Origin: CAYPKG01 sp964411275
Lineage (GTDB): Bacteria; Bacillota; Clostridia; Christensenellales; CAG-138
Assembly (NCBI GenBank): GCA_964411275.1
Contig: CAYPKG010000008.1
Coordinates: forward strand, 1 to 64,000
DNA: 64,000 bases
Reading direction: 5' to 3'
Below, piece by piece: positions 16,665 through 25,053 of this stretch. Numbering within the stretch: position 1 is the stretch's first letter; each line of letters begins with the position of its first letter. The notes below the pieces were generated by a model. It was not told where the DNA came from and searched no databases. It saw only the letters and a list, made by a program, of their open reading frames with translations. The position numbers and the translations under genes are program-made.

Positions 16665-18425
16665 ATGGCACAACAAAGTTGGACAATACCCCTGATATCG
16701 GCGGCGGGTAAGCCCGTTGCCATCCTTCGCCTTTGGCAGGAGGGGCAAAAAATCACAGGAAGGTTGACGCCCCACGGCGTGCCGCTGCCGCCGGACACGC
16801 AGACCTGGCTTTTCACCGGCGGCGGGCCGGTGCCGCTGTCGGCAGGGACGCTCCCCGGGCCGCTGCTGGGGGCCGCTATCGTGCACAACGGCGGCATTCT
16901 CGCGGCAGGCACCGTCCGGGGCGCACGGGTTGACCTGGAAAAGGAAAAGGTGCGGCTGCGCATCGCGATACTCGATCAGCTTAGACGAGCGCAGCAGCCC
17001 AGACCCGAACCACCCAGACCGCAACCGCCCAGGCCCGAACCGCCCAGGCCGCAACCACCCAGACCGCATCCGCCCAGGCCAGAGCCGCCGCGCCCGGAAC
17101 CGCCGCGACCGGAGCCACCACGACCGGAGCCACCCAGACCGCAACCACCGCGCCCCGAGCCACCGCGACCCGAACCACCGCGACCGGAGCCATCGCGACC
17201 ACAACCGCCCAGGCCCGAACCGCCCAGGCCCGAACCGCCCAGGCCCGAACCGCCGCGCCCGGAACCGCCGCGACCGGAGCCACCCAGACCGCAACCGCCC
17301 AGGCCCGAGCCGCCTAGGCCAGAGCCGCCCAGGCCACAACCACCGCGACCACAACCGCCACGACCCGAACCACCGCGACCCGAACCGCCGCGACCCGAAC
17401 CACCGCGACCCGAACCGCCGCGACCAGCGCCCGGCCCCCCAAGGCCGGGACAGCCAACCGGCAGAAGGAGCATCCCCATGGCGCGCCGTAGCCCTTCCCG
17501 GCCAATCCCGGGAAGGGCGGCGCCTGCATCTACACAATCTGACGAAGGTACTGCGCTTCCTGTCATGGCCCCGAAAGCAGACCCGCTTCCTGCCGCACAA
17601 GCCCTCCCCGTGGTAGAAATTTGCCGGAAGGATCCGGACATATTTGGCCAGGAGCCGCGAAGGACGCCTGTCTGCTCCGACCTGTCCTTCACGGTACCGA
17701 AGGGCGCACAATACATCTCCGGGCGGGAGCCCGGCCCCAATGCACAGGTACAAAAAAAACCCGTAGTGAGCAGCAGTTCCGGCTTCTCCGGCACAAGAAC
17801 GCCCCCCAATGGGCCGCGAAACCCTACGCACAACTTGGGCAATCAGGCCCACGAGTATCCGGGCAAGCGCCAGCACAGCCCCCAAGGCCGTGGCGGCAAG
17901 CGAAACGTCCCGGTAAAGCCCAAGCCCATGAGCAACAGCAGCGTCCTTGACGAGATATTGGCCAGGGCGCAGCTTTTTTTCCCGGACGATACAAAAAAGC
18001 CCCTTCGGGAGCTGGTGCCCGCGGCCATCGTTGCCCCAGGGACGCCCCGAAAATCCACCCTTTCCGGTGTTTCCGCACTATGGGACGCGGAGGTGAACGA
18101 CATGCTCACCGCCGCTGCCACGGAGGGGCCGCGGCAGAGCATGCCCGCTGCCCACCCCAACCCCGGCCTGCCTGGACAGACCATGCGTCCCATGGAAAAT
18201 CCCTTTCCCAATACATTCCCCCGCAGCGAATGGCGCAGGATTTACCGGCCCCAGGGCCAGGGCTGGTATCTGGAGGGGAGCATGCGAAGGGATCGGGAGC
18301 TGTATCAGATTACCGCCGTTCCAGGGGAATACCGGCCCGTGCCGCCCCGGCATCTACAGGGCTTCACCCGGTATATCAAATCCAAAGACGGCGGGTTTTG
18401 GGTACGGGTGGTGCGAAAAAAATAG
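16665..18425 (+). CDS. Proline-rich repeat protein of unknown function
   Basis: 586 residues after TAGGAGG. Residues 1-105 form a small beta-rich domain (WTIPLISAAGKPVAILRLWQ onward). Residues about 108-255 are a tract of PPRPEP/PPRPQP hexapeptide repeats. A low-complexity linker follows, then a C-terminal domain ending SEWRRIYRPQGQGWYLEGS, PGEYRPVPPRHLQGF and GFWVRVV. The ends resemble uncharacterised Bacillota proteins that I cannot name. There is no signal peptide, so the proline tract is probably a cytoplasmic spacer. It is divergent from dnaD and shares the palindromic promoter. Function is unknown. Confidence 0.75.
   Translation: MAQQSWTIPLISAAGKPVAILRLWQEGQKITGRLTPHGVPLPPDTQTWLFTGGGPVPLSAGTLPGPLLGAAIVHNGGILAAGTVRGARVDLEKEKVRLRIAILDQLRRAQQPRPEPPRPQPPRPEPPRPQPPRPHPPRPEPPRPEPPRPEPPRPEPPRPQPPRPEPPRPEPPRPEPSRPQPPRPEPPRPEPPRPEPPRPEPPRPEPPRPQPPRPEPPRPEPPRPQPPRPQPPRPEPPRPEPPRPEPPRPEPPRPAPGPPRPGQPTGRRSIPMARRSPSRPIPGRAAPASTQSDEGTALPVMAPKADPLPAAQALPVVEICRKDPDIFGQEPRRTPVCSDLSFTVPKGAQYISGREPGPNAQVQKKPVVSSSSGFSGTRTPPNGPRNPTHNLGNQAHEYPGKRQHSPQGRGGKRNVPVKPKPMSNSSVLDEILARAQLFFPDDTKKPLRELVPAAIVAPGTPRKSTLSGVSALWDAEVNDMLTAAATEGPRQSMPAAHPNPGLPGQTMRPMENPFPNTFPRSEWRRIYRPQGQGWYLEGSMRRDRELYQITAVPGEYRPVPPRHLQGFTRYIKSKDGGFWVRVVRKK
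16990..17430 (+). repeat. 18-bp tandem repeat tract encoding PPRPEP/PPRPQP
   Basis: About 440 bases of degenerate repeats built from CCGCGACCGGAGCCA-like units lie wholly in frame in the proline-rich gene. Codon variation among copies shows amplification followed by synonymous drift. The antisense strand carries long open frames only because of this repetition. Confidence 0.9.
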
Positions 18426-18485
18426 TTTTGATGAGCTTTGGAATATACCGTTTTCTTGGTAATACGGCCACAAACAGGCTATAAA

Positions 18486-18516
18486 AAGGCGGGCCGCGCC
18501 TACTGGGCCCGTCTTT
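18486..18516 (+). terminator. Intrinsic terminator after the proline-rich gene
   Basis: AAGGCGGGCC (18486-18495) pairs with GGCCCGTCTT (18506-18515), one mismatch, about 60 bases after the stop codon. The trailing T tract is short. Confidence 0.65.
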
Positions 18517-18574
18517 GGCTATTGCGTTAAAAAAGCAAAAAACCACAGGTGAAGATGTATACGGGGATATTTTA

Positions 18575-18583
18575 TGGTATGAT
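18575..18583 (+). promoter_or_regulatory. Extended -10 promoter of the aminotransferase gene
   Basis: TGGTATGAT, with -10 at 18578-18583, lies 26 bases before the start codon. No good -35 is present. Confidence 0.45.
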
Positions 18584-18608
18584 AGAATGAACGGAAATGG
18601 AGGTCGTT

Positions 18609-19796
18609 ATGCGCTTTTCAAAAAAGATTGAACAATGCCAACTTTCCCCCATTCGAAAGTTTTATCCCTTCCAGGTGGAATACGCGAAGCGGGGAAAAAA
18701 GATTTATCACCTGAATATTGGCCAGCCCGATATCCCCACGCCCCCGGCATATTATGAAGCAGTCCGCAATATAGAGCGGCCGGTGCTGGAATACGCCCCC
18801 AGCCCGGGCATTCCGGAGCTGATCGGCGCTGTGCAAAAATATTATGCCGAAATAGGCGTAGGGCTTGACGCAAACGATGTGATCATCACCACCGGCGGCA
18901 GCGAGGCGTTGCAGATGGTGCTCAACTGCATCCTCGACGAGGATGACGAAGTTCTTAGCCCCGCGCCATTTTATCCCAATTACAGCACGTTCGTAAGCTG
19001 CGCCGGCGGCAAAATCGCACCCATCCCCACCACAGCGGAGGAGGGTTACCGTTTTGCAGACCGGGAAAAAATTGAAAAGCTAATCACCGGCAAAACCCGG
19101 GCCATCCTCATCACAAACCCCGGCAACCCCACCGGCGTGGTGCTCTCTTCTGAGGAAATGCGCATGCTGGCGGATGTGGCAAAGGCTCACGGCCTTTTCC
19201 TCATCGGCGATGAGGTATATCGGGAGTTTGTGTATGATAACCAGCCGCTCTCCACGTTTGCCTCCTTTGCCGACGCAAGCGGGAACACGATCATCATCGA
19301 CTCGGTATCCAAGCGGTTTAGCGCCTGCGGCGCCCGGGTGGGGACCATCATTACGAAAAACAAAGAGCTGCAGCAGCATATCCTAAAGCTATGCCAGGCC
19401 CGGTTGAGCGTGGCAACCCTGGATCAGATCGCGGCGGCGGCCCTGTATGACACCGACGCCAGCTATTTTGCCGCGGTACGCGCTGAGTATAAGGCCAGGC
19501 GGGACACATTTTACCGCAAGCTCATGGAGATCCCCGGCGTGGTCTGTCAGGAGCCTATGGGCGCGTTTTACATCATGGCAAAACTGCCTGTGGACGATGC
19601 GGAAAAGTTTCAAACCTGGCTGCTGACCGAGTTTAGCGATCAGGACGAAACGGTTATGTTCGCCCCAGGCAACGGATTTTACAGCGAACCGGGCCAGGGC
19701 GTGAACGAGGCGCGGTTTGCCTATGTCATCAACTGCCGGGACCTGGAGCGGGCGGGAGAATTGTTAAAGCTTGGCGTTGCCGCTTACAACCGCTAG
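18609..19796 (+). CDS. PLP-dependent class I/II aminotransferase
   Basis: 395 residues. The ATG at 18609 follows GGAGG by five bases; the in-frame ATG at 18597 overlaps that site. Fold-type I features are HLNIGQPDIPTP, YAPSPGIPEL, the PLP loop TTGGSEALQM, ITNPGNPTGVVLS, GDEVYREFVYD and the Schiff-base lysine Lys235 in DSVSKRFSACGARVG. RFAYVINCRDL near the C-terminus holds the substrate-carboxylate arginine. It is an aspartate/aromatic-type aminotransferase; the amino donor cannot be told from sequence. It stands alone, with its own promoter and terminator. Confidence 0.9.
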   Translation: MRFSKKIEQCQLSPIRKFYPFQVEYAKRGKKIYHLNIGQPDIPTPPAYYEAVRNIERPVLEYAPSPGIPELIGAVQKYYAEIGVGLDANDVIITTGGSEALQMVLNCILDEDDEVLSPAPFYPNYSTFVSCAGGKIAPIPTTAEEGYRFADREKIEKLITGKTRAILITNPGNPTGVVLSSEEMRMLADVAKAHGLFLIGDEVYREFVYDNQPLSTFASFADASGNTIIIDSVSKRFSACGARVGTIITKNKELQQHILKLCQARLSVATLDQIAAAALYDTDASYFAAVRAEYKARRDTFYRKLMEIPGVVCQEPMGAFYIMAKLPVDDAEKFQTWLLTEFSDQDETVMFAPGNGFYSEPGQGVNEARFAYVINCRDLERAGELLKLGVAAYNR

Positions 19797-19822
19797 GCCA
19801 TCCGATTTGAAAAAGCTCTTTT

Positions 19823-19855
19823 ATTGTCATTCCGAGCGAAGCGAGGGGTGACAAT
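19823..19855 (+). terminator. Hairpin after the aminotransferase, REP-like sequence
   Basis: ATTGTCA (19823-19829) pairs with TGACAAT (19849-19855), enclosing CGAGCGAAGCGAG, and is followed by TTTTATTT. The core TCATTCCGAGCGAAGCGAG resembles interspersed repeats seen in many bacterial genomes. It could act as a terminator. Confidence 0.55.
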
Positions 19856-19882
19856 TTTATTTACAGAGATATAAGTTTCAGG

Positions 19883-19907
19883 CCGCCGATCAATCGCAAG
19901 TCGGCGG
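19883..19907 (-). terminator. Possible terminator after alkD
   Basis: CCGCCGA (19883-19889) pairs with TCGGCGG (19901-19907) just beyond the alkD stop codon on the minus strand. There is no clear U tract, so termination is only a suggestion. Confidence 0.35.
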
Positions 19908-19926
19908 ACGTATCTTTGCCCGTTTT

Positions 19927-20646
19927 TTATTTTCGCTTCATAGCCCGAAGCATCGTCTTTTCCTCCGGGGATACCCGGTAGGATTCACACATCTTTTGAA
20001 GGGCCTTGTTGAACGTAAAATCGTCGAGGGTGCAGCCCTCGCCCATGGCGGCAAGTGTTTTTTCCTTGTATTTCACATAACAGACGGACAGCGCCCAGGC
20101 CACCGCCATTTGTGCGTAGTACTGGGGATAGGGCGCATGGACGAGGCGGGTTAGCACCCGGTCGATGTACTCGTCGCAAATATAATGATCCATCAGCATG
20201 ACGGTGCCGAACCGGGCGGGAAACTCCTCCCGGCTGTCGAGGTACGGCTGGAGAAACTCCCATACCCGGCCCAAATCCTTTTTCACCCACTTGAGATTAC
20301 CGCAGGGGGAGTCGCACAGGGCCCAATTGGTGATGTACGGGACGTACCCGGCAGTCGCCTCAAGAAGCGTGTCTATCCCGGCCTTACAATAGCCCAGTGT
20401 TAAGCCGTGAATCATGGTCAGCTCGTAGCACGCGCCATTTTCCAGGGCGAAAAAACCCTGGTAATCGCCTTTCGCGATCTCCCGGGCAATCTCGCGAAGT
20501 TTCGGCACGCGCACGCCTAGCGCGCCCACGGCGGTGGGGACGATGCCCAAATGAAACTTGAGATACTCCGGCTCGGCCAGGGCATTTAGGTAGGCGTACA
20601 GCGCGTCCTGCTCCGCCTGTGTCCAGGGCGTTACGGCAAAGCTCAT
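19927..20646 (-). CDS. DNA alkylation repair protein (AlkD-like HEAT-repeat glycosylase family)
   Basis: 239 residues, made of helical HEAT-like repeats. Family features are GVRVPKLREIAREIAKGDY, YELTMIHGLTLGY, ITNWALCDSPCGNLKWV and FGTVMLMDHYICDEYID. Members of the AlkC/AlkD family excise positively charged N3- and N7-alkylpurines or bind damaged DNA. The WALCDS segment contains the Trp and Asp typical of the family's active site. The ATG at 20646 overlaps the dapF stop by four bases, so the pair is probably co-translated. Confidence 0.85.
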   Translation of the reverse strand: MSFAVTPWTQAEQDALYAYLNALAEPEYLKFHLGIVPTAVGALGVRVPKLREIAREIAKGDYQGFFALENGACYELTMIHGLTLGYCKAGIDTLLEATAGYVPYITNWALCDSPCGNLKWVKKDLGRVWEFLQPYLDSREEFPARFGTVMLMDHYICDEYIDRVLTRLVHAPYPQYYAQMAVAWALSVCYVKYKEKTLAAMGEGCTLDDFTFNKALQKMCESYRVSPEEKTMLRAMKRK

Positions 20647-21488
20647 AACGCCGCCTCGTCGATCCGGCTGTCAAACACCAGCGCTGCGGGGCCTGTCATA
20701 AACACATGATTGTCCTTTGCCCATTCGATGTCGAGTGTGCCCAGCGCCAGATGAACCCGCACCTTCCGGTCGGTCTGGTCTGACAAGATGCAGCTCACCG
20801 CCGTGGCGCAAGCGCCTGTGCCGCATGCAAGCGTCGGGCCGCAGCCCCGCTCCCAGGTGCGCTGCACGACGTTGTTTCGGTCCAGCACCTGGATGAAGTT
20901 CACGTTGGTACGCTTAGGAAACAGCGGATGCCGCTCAATCGCCGGGCCGTAGGTGGTCAACTCGAAATTCGGCGGGTCGTCGACGAACACCGCCGTATGG
21001 GGGACGCCCATGCGCACGCTGGTGAACGTAAACGTCCTGTCCAGCGCTTGGAGTGTTTGCTGTACGCATCTTGTTTCGGGCGCCAACCCGGCCACCGGAA
21101 CATCCTTGCAGCTTAGCCCCGGCTCGCCCATGTCAACCTGAACGGCAGAAACCGCGCCGTCATGGAGTATCAGCGCCGGCTTCATCACCCCAGCCGGGGT
21201 TTCCACCGTGAAGACGCTTTTTTTCACAATGCCCCGCTCGTACACGTATTTCGCAAACACCCGAAGGCCGTTGCCGCACATTTCCGCGCCGCTGCCGTCG
21301 GAATTGATGATCTGCATGCGCACGTCGCAGGCGTCGGACGGCCATACGATCAAAAGCCCGTCCGCACCAACGCCGGTCTGCCGATGGCAAAGCTTAGGCG
21401 CAAGCGAAGTATAATCCCGCTTTGGCGCGTTTATGGCGTTGATCACGATAAAATCGTTGCCCAGCCCATGTCCCTTGGTAAATTCCAT
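20643..21488 (-). CDS. dapF: Diaminopimelate epimerase
   Basis: 281 residues from the ATG at 21488, preceded by GGGAGGAAACGCGGC. The start MEFTKGHGLGNDFIVINA is canonical. Both catalytic cysteines are present: SDGSGAEMCGNGLRVFAKY and ACGTGACATAV. The enzyme interconverts LL- and meso-diaminopimelate for lysine and peptidoglycan synthesis in the cytoplasm. It is upstream of, and overlaps, the alkD-like gene; no other lysine-pathway genes are adjacent. Confidence 0.96.
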   Translation of the reverse strand: MEFTKGHGLGNDFIVINAINAPKRDYTSLAPKLCHRQTGVGADGLLIVWPSDACDVRMQIINSDGSGAEMCGNGLRVFAKYVYERGIVKKSVFTVETPAGVMKPALILHDGAVSAVQVDMGEPGLSCKDVPVAGLAPETRCVQQTLQALDRTFTFTSVRMGVPHTAVFVDDPPNFELTTYGPAIERHPLFPKRTNVNFIQVLDRNNVVQRTWERGCGPTLACGTGACATAVSCILSDQTDRKVRVHLALGTLDIEWAKDNHVFMTGPAALVFDSRIDEAAL

Positions 21489-21665
21489 GCCGCGTTTCCT
21501 CCCTGCATTCATACTACCGTTATAGTATACTATACCTTCGCGCGAAACAAAATCCATGAAATGATTGTGTTAAGATTTCTTAACGCCCGGTATGCTTTAC
21601 GCAGGGTGTTTTTAGGGCTATAATCGAAGCAAATATGGTGTGGCCGGATGCGGCCTGGAGGATTT

Positions 21666-22544
21666 GTGGCGGACTTGTACTTTATTGTTAACCCGGTGGC
21701 GGGTGCGGGCATGTCCCTTGCGACGTTTGCGAAGGTAGAAGCCATATTGCAGGCAAAAAATGTGGATTACCAGGTTGCGCATTCCGATTATCCCGGGCAT
21801 GCGGTGGTGCTTGCCCAGGAAGCGGCGCATGCGGGGCATGACTGCGTTGTGGCCGTAGGCGGCGACGGAACCGCGAAGGAGGTCGCCCAGGAGCTGGTCA
21901 ACACAGGTACTGTCATGGGGTTAATTCCATCGGGCACGGGCAACGACCTGGCCAGGGCGCTGAGGATCCCTACAGACCCGGAGAAAGCCATTTCCATCCT
22001 GTTGAACAGCCAATCAATGGCCATTGACGCTGCTACCGTCAACGACAAGCTGTATTTTAATGTGGCGGGCTTCGGCTTTGACGTGGACGTGTTATATTAT
22101 ACAGAGCGGTATAAGGAAAAGCACAAAGGCCTCACGGCGTATATGCTGGGGCTTTTGCGGGCGCTGTTCGGGCTGAAGCTTCGTAAGGTTACGGTTGTGT
22201 CCCGGGAGAAAACCGTGGAAAAAAACGCGCTCATCGTAGCTGTGGCGAACGGCACGCATTTTGGCGGAGGGATGAACGTGGCACCCCTTGCAGACCCGGC
22301 GGACGGGTATCTGGATGTGTGCGTGGTGCATGACGTCAACCGGCTGCATGTGCTGTTCGTGCTGATGGAATTCGTCAAGGGCAGGCATCTTTCCTTGAAG
22401 TACGTGACGTATTGGAAGACAAAGGCTCTGGAGGTTATGGCAACGCCTGCGTCCAAGCTGCAGCTCGATGGCGAGGTGGGCGGCCAGACCCCTGCATCCT
22501 TTCGCATCCTTCCTGGCGCTCTATTGATGCGGACGGGCTTGTAA
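21666..22544 (+). CDS. Diacylglycerol/lipid kinase, YegS/BmrU/DgkB type
   Basis: 292 residues, assuming the GTG start at 21666, four bases after GGAGG. This gives the usual VADLYFIVNPVAGAG; an ATG at 21648 would add six residues and overlap the ribosome-binding site. The DAGK catalytic domain shows NPVAGAG, VVAVGGDGTAKEVAQ and LGLIPSGTGNDLARAL-type motifs (here MGLIPSGTGNDLARAL). A C-terminal beta-domain ends in LQLDGEV. It phosphorylates diacylglycerol or a related lipid at the inner membrane face. It is monocistronic, with a strong terminator after it. Confidence 0.92.
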   Translation: MADLYFIVNPVAGAGMSLATFAKVEAILQAKNVDYQVAHSDYPGHAVVLAQEAAHAGHDCVVAVGGDGTAKEVAQELVNTGTVMGLIPSGTGNDLARALRIPTDPEKAISILLNSQSMAIDAATVNDKLYFNVAGFGFDVDVLYYTERYKEKHKGLTAYMLGLLRALFGLKLRKVTVVSREKTVEKNALIVAVANGTHFGGGMNVAPLADPADGYLDVCVVHDVNRLHVLFVLMEFVKGRHLSLKYVTYWKTKALEVMATPASKLQLDGEVGGQTPASFRILPGALLMRTGL

Positions 22545-22562
22545 AACAAAGTACGCCCTTTG

Positions 22563-22597
22563 AAAACGCCCTTGTGCAATTGCATTAAGGGCGTTTT
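22563..22597 (+). terminator. Intrinsic terminator after the lipid kinase gene
   Basis: AAAACGCCCTT (22563-22573) pairs perfectly with AAGGGCGTTTT (22587-22597). It stands 18 bases after the stop codon. Confidence 0.88.
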
Positions 22598-22613
22598 ACA
22601 TGCTCCTGGGTAA

Positions 22614-22642
22614 TTGCGCAATGCATGTAATTTCTGTATACT
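22614..22642 (+). promoter_or_regulatory. Promoter of dnaB
   Basis: -35 TTGCGC (22614-22619), a 17-base spacer and -10 TATACT (22637-22642), 32 bases before the dnaB start. Confidence 0.65.
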
Positions 22643-22674
22643 GTAATGTATGGATGATGACTTGGAGGAAGCGT

Positions 22675-24015
22675 ATGGAGGAGCAGTACATCCCTGTCCC
22701 CGCGGCGGCCACAGCACCCCACAGCATCGAAGCGGAACGCTCGGTGCTGGGCAGTATGCTGCTGGAGCAGGAGGCTATGGATCTCGCCATCGAACGGCTT
22801 GTGCCCTCGGATTTTTACAGTCCTGCCCATCAGGATATATTCGGCTGCATCTTAGACATGCGAAACACCCGGGGGACCGTTGACGCGGTGACATTGATCG
22901 CGGAGCTGGACCGTCAGGGCAAGCTCAGGGCGGTGGGGGACGCGGATTATATCGTTGGCCTGTCGTTAAGCACCCCCAGCGCCGCCAATATCGAGCAGTA
23001 TATCGGTATCGTCGAGGAGCGCTCCGTCCTGCGGCAATTGATCCGGGCGGGCGGTGAGATCAGCCGTGACAGCATGTCTGGCGAGCGGGAGCTTGCCGCG
23101 ATACTCGATGACGCCGAGCGGCGCATTTACGATATCTCCATGCGCAAAACCGCGGACAGCCTTTTGCCCATTCAAGACACCCTCTACGAGGTGTACGGGC
23201 GCATGGGCGAGCTTATGAACAGAAGCGGGGCCCTCACAGGCACCCCTACGGGGTTTGTGGACCTAGACAGCAAGACCTCCGGGCTGCAGCGGTCGGACTT
23301 GATTATCATCGCAGGCCGGCCGTCCATGGGCAAAACCAGCTTGGCCATGAACATCGCCCAATACGCCGCCTTTCACGCGGAGGCCAGCGTGGTGATGTTC
23401 TCCCTTGAAATGTCCAGGGAGCAGCTGGTCATGCGCATGCTTTGCAGCGAGGCTGAGGTGGATCTGCAAAAGGTGAAGACCGGCCAGATCGACCAGACGG
23501 AATTGAATAAAATGGCACAGAAGCTGGGGGTAATGGGCAGCGGCAAGATGTTCATCGACGATTCCGCAGGCGCTACAGTGCCGGATATCCGCTCCAAATG
23601 CCGCCGGCATAAGGCCAAGCACGGCCTCGACCTCATCGTGATCGATTATTTGCAGCTGATGCACTCACCGAAAAAAACCGAGAACAGGCAACAGGAGATT
23701 TCGGAAATCACCCGCTCGCTCAAGGTGCTGGCAAGGGAGCTGGACGTGCCCATCCTGTTATTAAGCCAGCTGTCCCGCGCGCCGGAGCAGAGAGCGGATC
23801 ATACCCCGGTTATGGCGGACTTGCGCGAAAGCGGCGCCATCGAGCAGGACGCGGACATCATCCTGATGCTCTACCGGGAAGCGGTGTACAACGAGGAGGC
23901 CGACAATACAGCCGAGGTCATCGTCGCAAAGCATAGAAACGGCCCCACCGGCGTTGTGGAGCTGGTCTGGCTGGGCGAGCTGACCAAGTTCAAGAACAAG
24001 GCGAGGGATTACTAG
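22675..24015 (+). CDS. dnaB: Replicative DNA helicase
   Basis: 446 residues from the ATG at 22675, six bases after GGAGG. The N-terminal collar domain (PHSIEAERSVLGSMLL) leads through the linker to the RecA-like motor: Walker A GRPSMGKTSLAMNIA, VVMFSLEMSREQLVMRM, Walker B LDLIVIDYLQLM, LLSQLSRAPEQR and AVMADLRESGAIEQDAD-like motifs. DnaB unwinds DNA ahead of the fork and is loaded by the DnaD/DnaI proteins encoded at 14-16.5 kb. It has its own promoter and is not linked to rplI, its frequent neighbour. Confidence 0.97.
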   Translation: MEEQYIPVPAAATAPHSIEAERSVLGSMLLEQEAMDLAIERLVPSDFYSPAHQDIFGCILDMRNTRGTVDAVTLIAELDRQGKLRAVGDADYIVGLSLSTPSAANIEQYIGIVEERSVLRQLIRAGGEISRDSMSGERELAAILDDAERRIYDISMRKTADSLLPIQDTLYEVYGRMGELMNRSGALTGTPTGFVDLDSKTSGLQRSDLIIIAGRPSMGKTSLAMNIAQYAAFHAEASVVMFSLEMSREQLVMRMLCSEAEVDLQKVKTGQIDQTELNKMAQKLGVMGSGKMFIDDSAGATVPDIRSKCRRHKAKHGLDLIVIDYLQLMHSPKKTENRQQEISEITRSLKVLARELDVPILLLSQLSRAPEQRADHTPVMADLRESGAIEQDADIILMLYREAVYNEEADNTAEVIVAKHRNGPTGVVELVWLGELTKFKNKARDY

Positions 24016-24029
24016 TGCGGGGGGGTACG

Positions 24030-24063
24030 TTAGGGAACCCTTTTTGTAAAAAGGGTTCCCTAA
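24030..24063 (+). terminator. Perfect 16-bp hairpin after dnaB
   Basis: Positions 24030-24045 pair perfectly with 24048-24063 around a 2-base loop, and the T and A runs form the top of the stem. It is the likely dnaB terminator and the first of two similar hairpins. Confidence 0.7.
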
Positions 24064-24123
24064 AACCCTCCTAAAAATTTAATAATTATTTTATATTATA
24101 TTTGTTAAAGTTTTATGAAGGGG

Positions 24124-24159
24124 TTTGGGGAGACTTTTTTTCAAAAAAGTCTCCCCAAA
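24124..24159. repeat. Perfect 17-bp hairpin before the SDR gene
   Basis: Positions 24124-24140 pair perfectly with 24143-24159 around a TC loop. It has the same design as the hairpin at 24030-24063 (GC base, T/A-run apex) and lies 13 bases before the next start codon. The 60 bases between the two hairpins are very AT-rich. Confidence 0.65.
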
Positions 24160-24172
24160 AGAAAGGAGCCCT

Positions 24173-25039
24173 ATGCTTACGCTTTCACCACATGGTTCAG
24201 TCGTGGCCATAACGGGGGCGTCCTCGGGGATTGGCCTACATACCGCGTTTCTGCTGTGCTCCATGGGCTTTCACGTATATGGGGGCAGCCGCCGGGGCGT
24301 TTTATCCCCGGACATCAACCCGAAGGATTTTATCCCGGACGGGGAGACCCGCGGCGGTTTTTTTCATATGTTTGCGCTGGATGTCACAAGCGATGATAGC
24401 GCCGAGGCGTTTTTGATGAAAATACTGGAGCGGGAGCCGGGGGTGGACATCCTGATAAACGCCGCTGGCAACGGGCTTTCTGGGGCGGTGGAGGACTGTA
24501 CGGCGGAGGACGCCCGGGCGCAGATGGACACCAACTACTTTGGCGCTTTGCGGATGCAGGCGATCATGCTGCCGGGGATGCGCGCCCGGGGCCGGGGGCT
24601 CGTTATAAACGTCGGCTCAGTGGGCGGGATATTCCCCATCCCATACCAAACCCTGTATGCAAGCTCCAAGGCGGCCCTTGGCATCATGACAGAAGGCCTC
24701 AGATTGGAGCTTCGGCCCTATGGAGTTCACGCGGCCCTGCTGGAGCCGGGGGACGTGAAAACCGGGTTTACCGCCGCCAGGGCGTATACAAAAAAGGCCC
24801 TTGGCGAAAGCTCTCCTTACCGGGCGGCCATGATAAAATCCATCGGCAGGATGGAGCGGGACGAGGAGAATGGCATGCCGCCTAACACCGTCGCCCTTGC
24901 CATCGCCCGGACGGTGCGGCGCAAAAACCCGCCTGCAAGGCAGGCGGTAGGCGGCAGTTACCGGATATTCGTGTTTCTCAAGCGGCTGTTGCCGGCGCGG
25001 CTTGTGGAAACGCTCCTGCATGGAATGTATTGCAAATGA
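24173..25039 (+). CDS. Short-chain dehydrogenase/reductase
   Basis: 288 residues from the ATG at 24173, five bases after AAAGGAG. It is a classical SDR: the cofactor loop GASSGIG (TGxxxGxG type) at the N-terminus, INAAGNGLSG (NAG-like motif), the Ser in INVGSVGGI, and the catalytic YASSK. The segment after the cofactor strand reads GGSRRG, with basic residues that would favour NADPH. The substrate is unknown. A hydrophobic, basic C-terminal end (IFVFLKRLLPARLVETLLHG) may associate with membrane. A nitroreductase gene follows 14 bases later. Confidence 0.88.
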   Translation: MLTLSPHGSVVAITGASSGIGLHTAFLLCSMGFHVYGGSRRGVLSPDINPKDFIPDGETRGGFFHMFALDVTSDDSAEAFLMKILEREPGVDILINAAGNGLSGAVEDCTAEDARAQMDTNYFGALRMQAIMLPGMRARGRGLVINVGSVGGIFPIPYQTLYASSKAALGIMTEGLRLELRPYGVHAALLEPGDVKTGFTAARAYTKKALGESSPYRAAMIKSIGRMERDEENGMPPNTVALAIARTVRRKNPPARQAVGGSYRIFVFLKRLLPARLVETLLHGMYCK

Positions 25040-25053
25040 ATGGAGGTACCCCT

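Noticed and set aside
16990..17430. CRISPR-like tandem repeats
   Set aside because: The units are short, contiguous and in frame, encode Pro-Arg-Pro repeats, and have no unique spacers.
16976..17885. Long antisense frames (Gly-Ser-Arg-rich and Trp-Arg-rich) opposite the proline-rich gene
   Set aside because: They exist only because the repeat DNA lacks stops on the other strand. They have no ribosome-binding site or family similarity.
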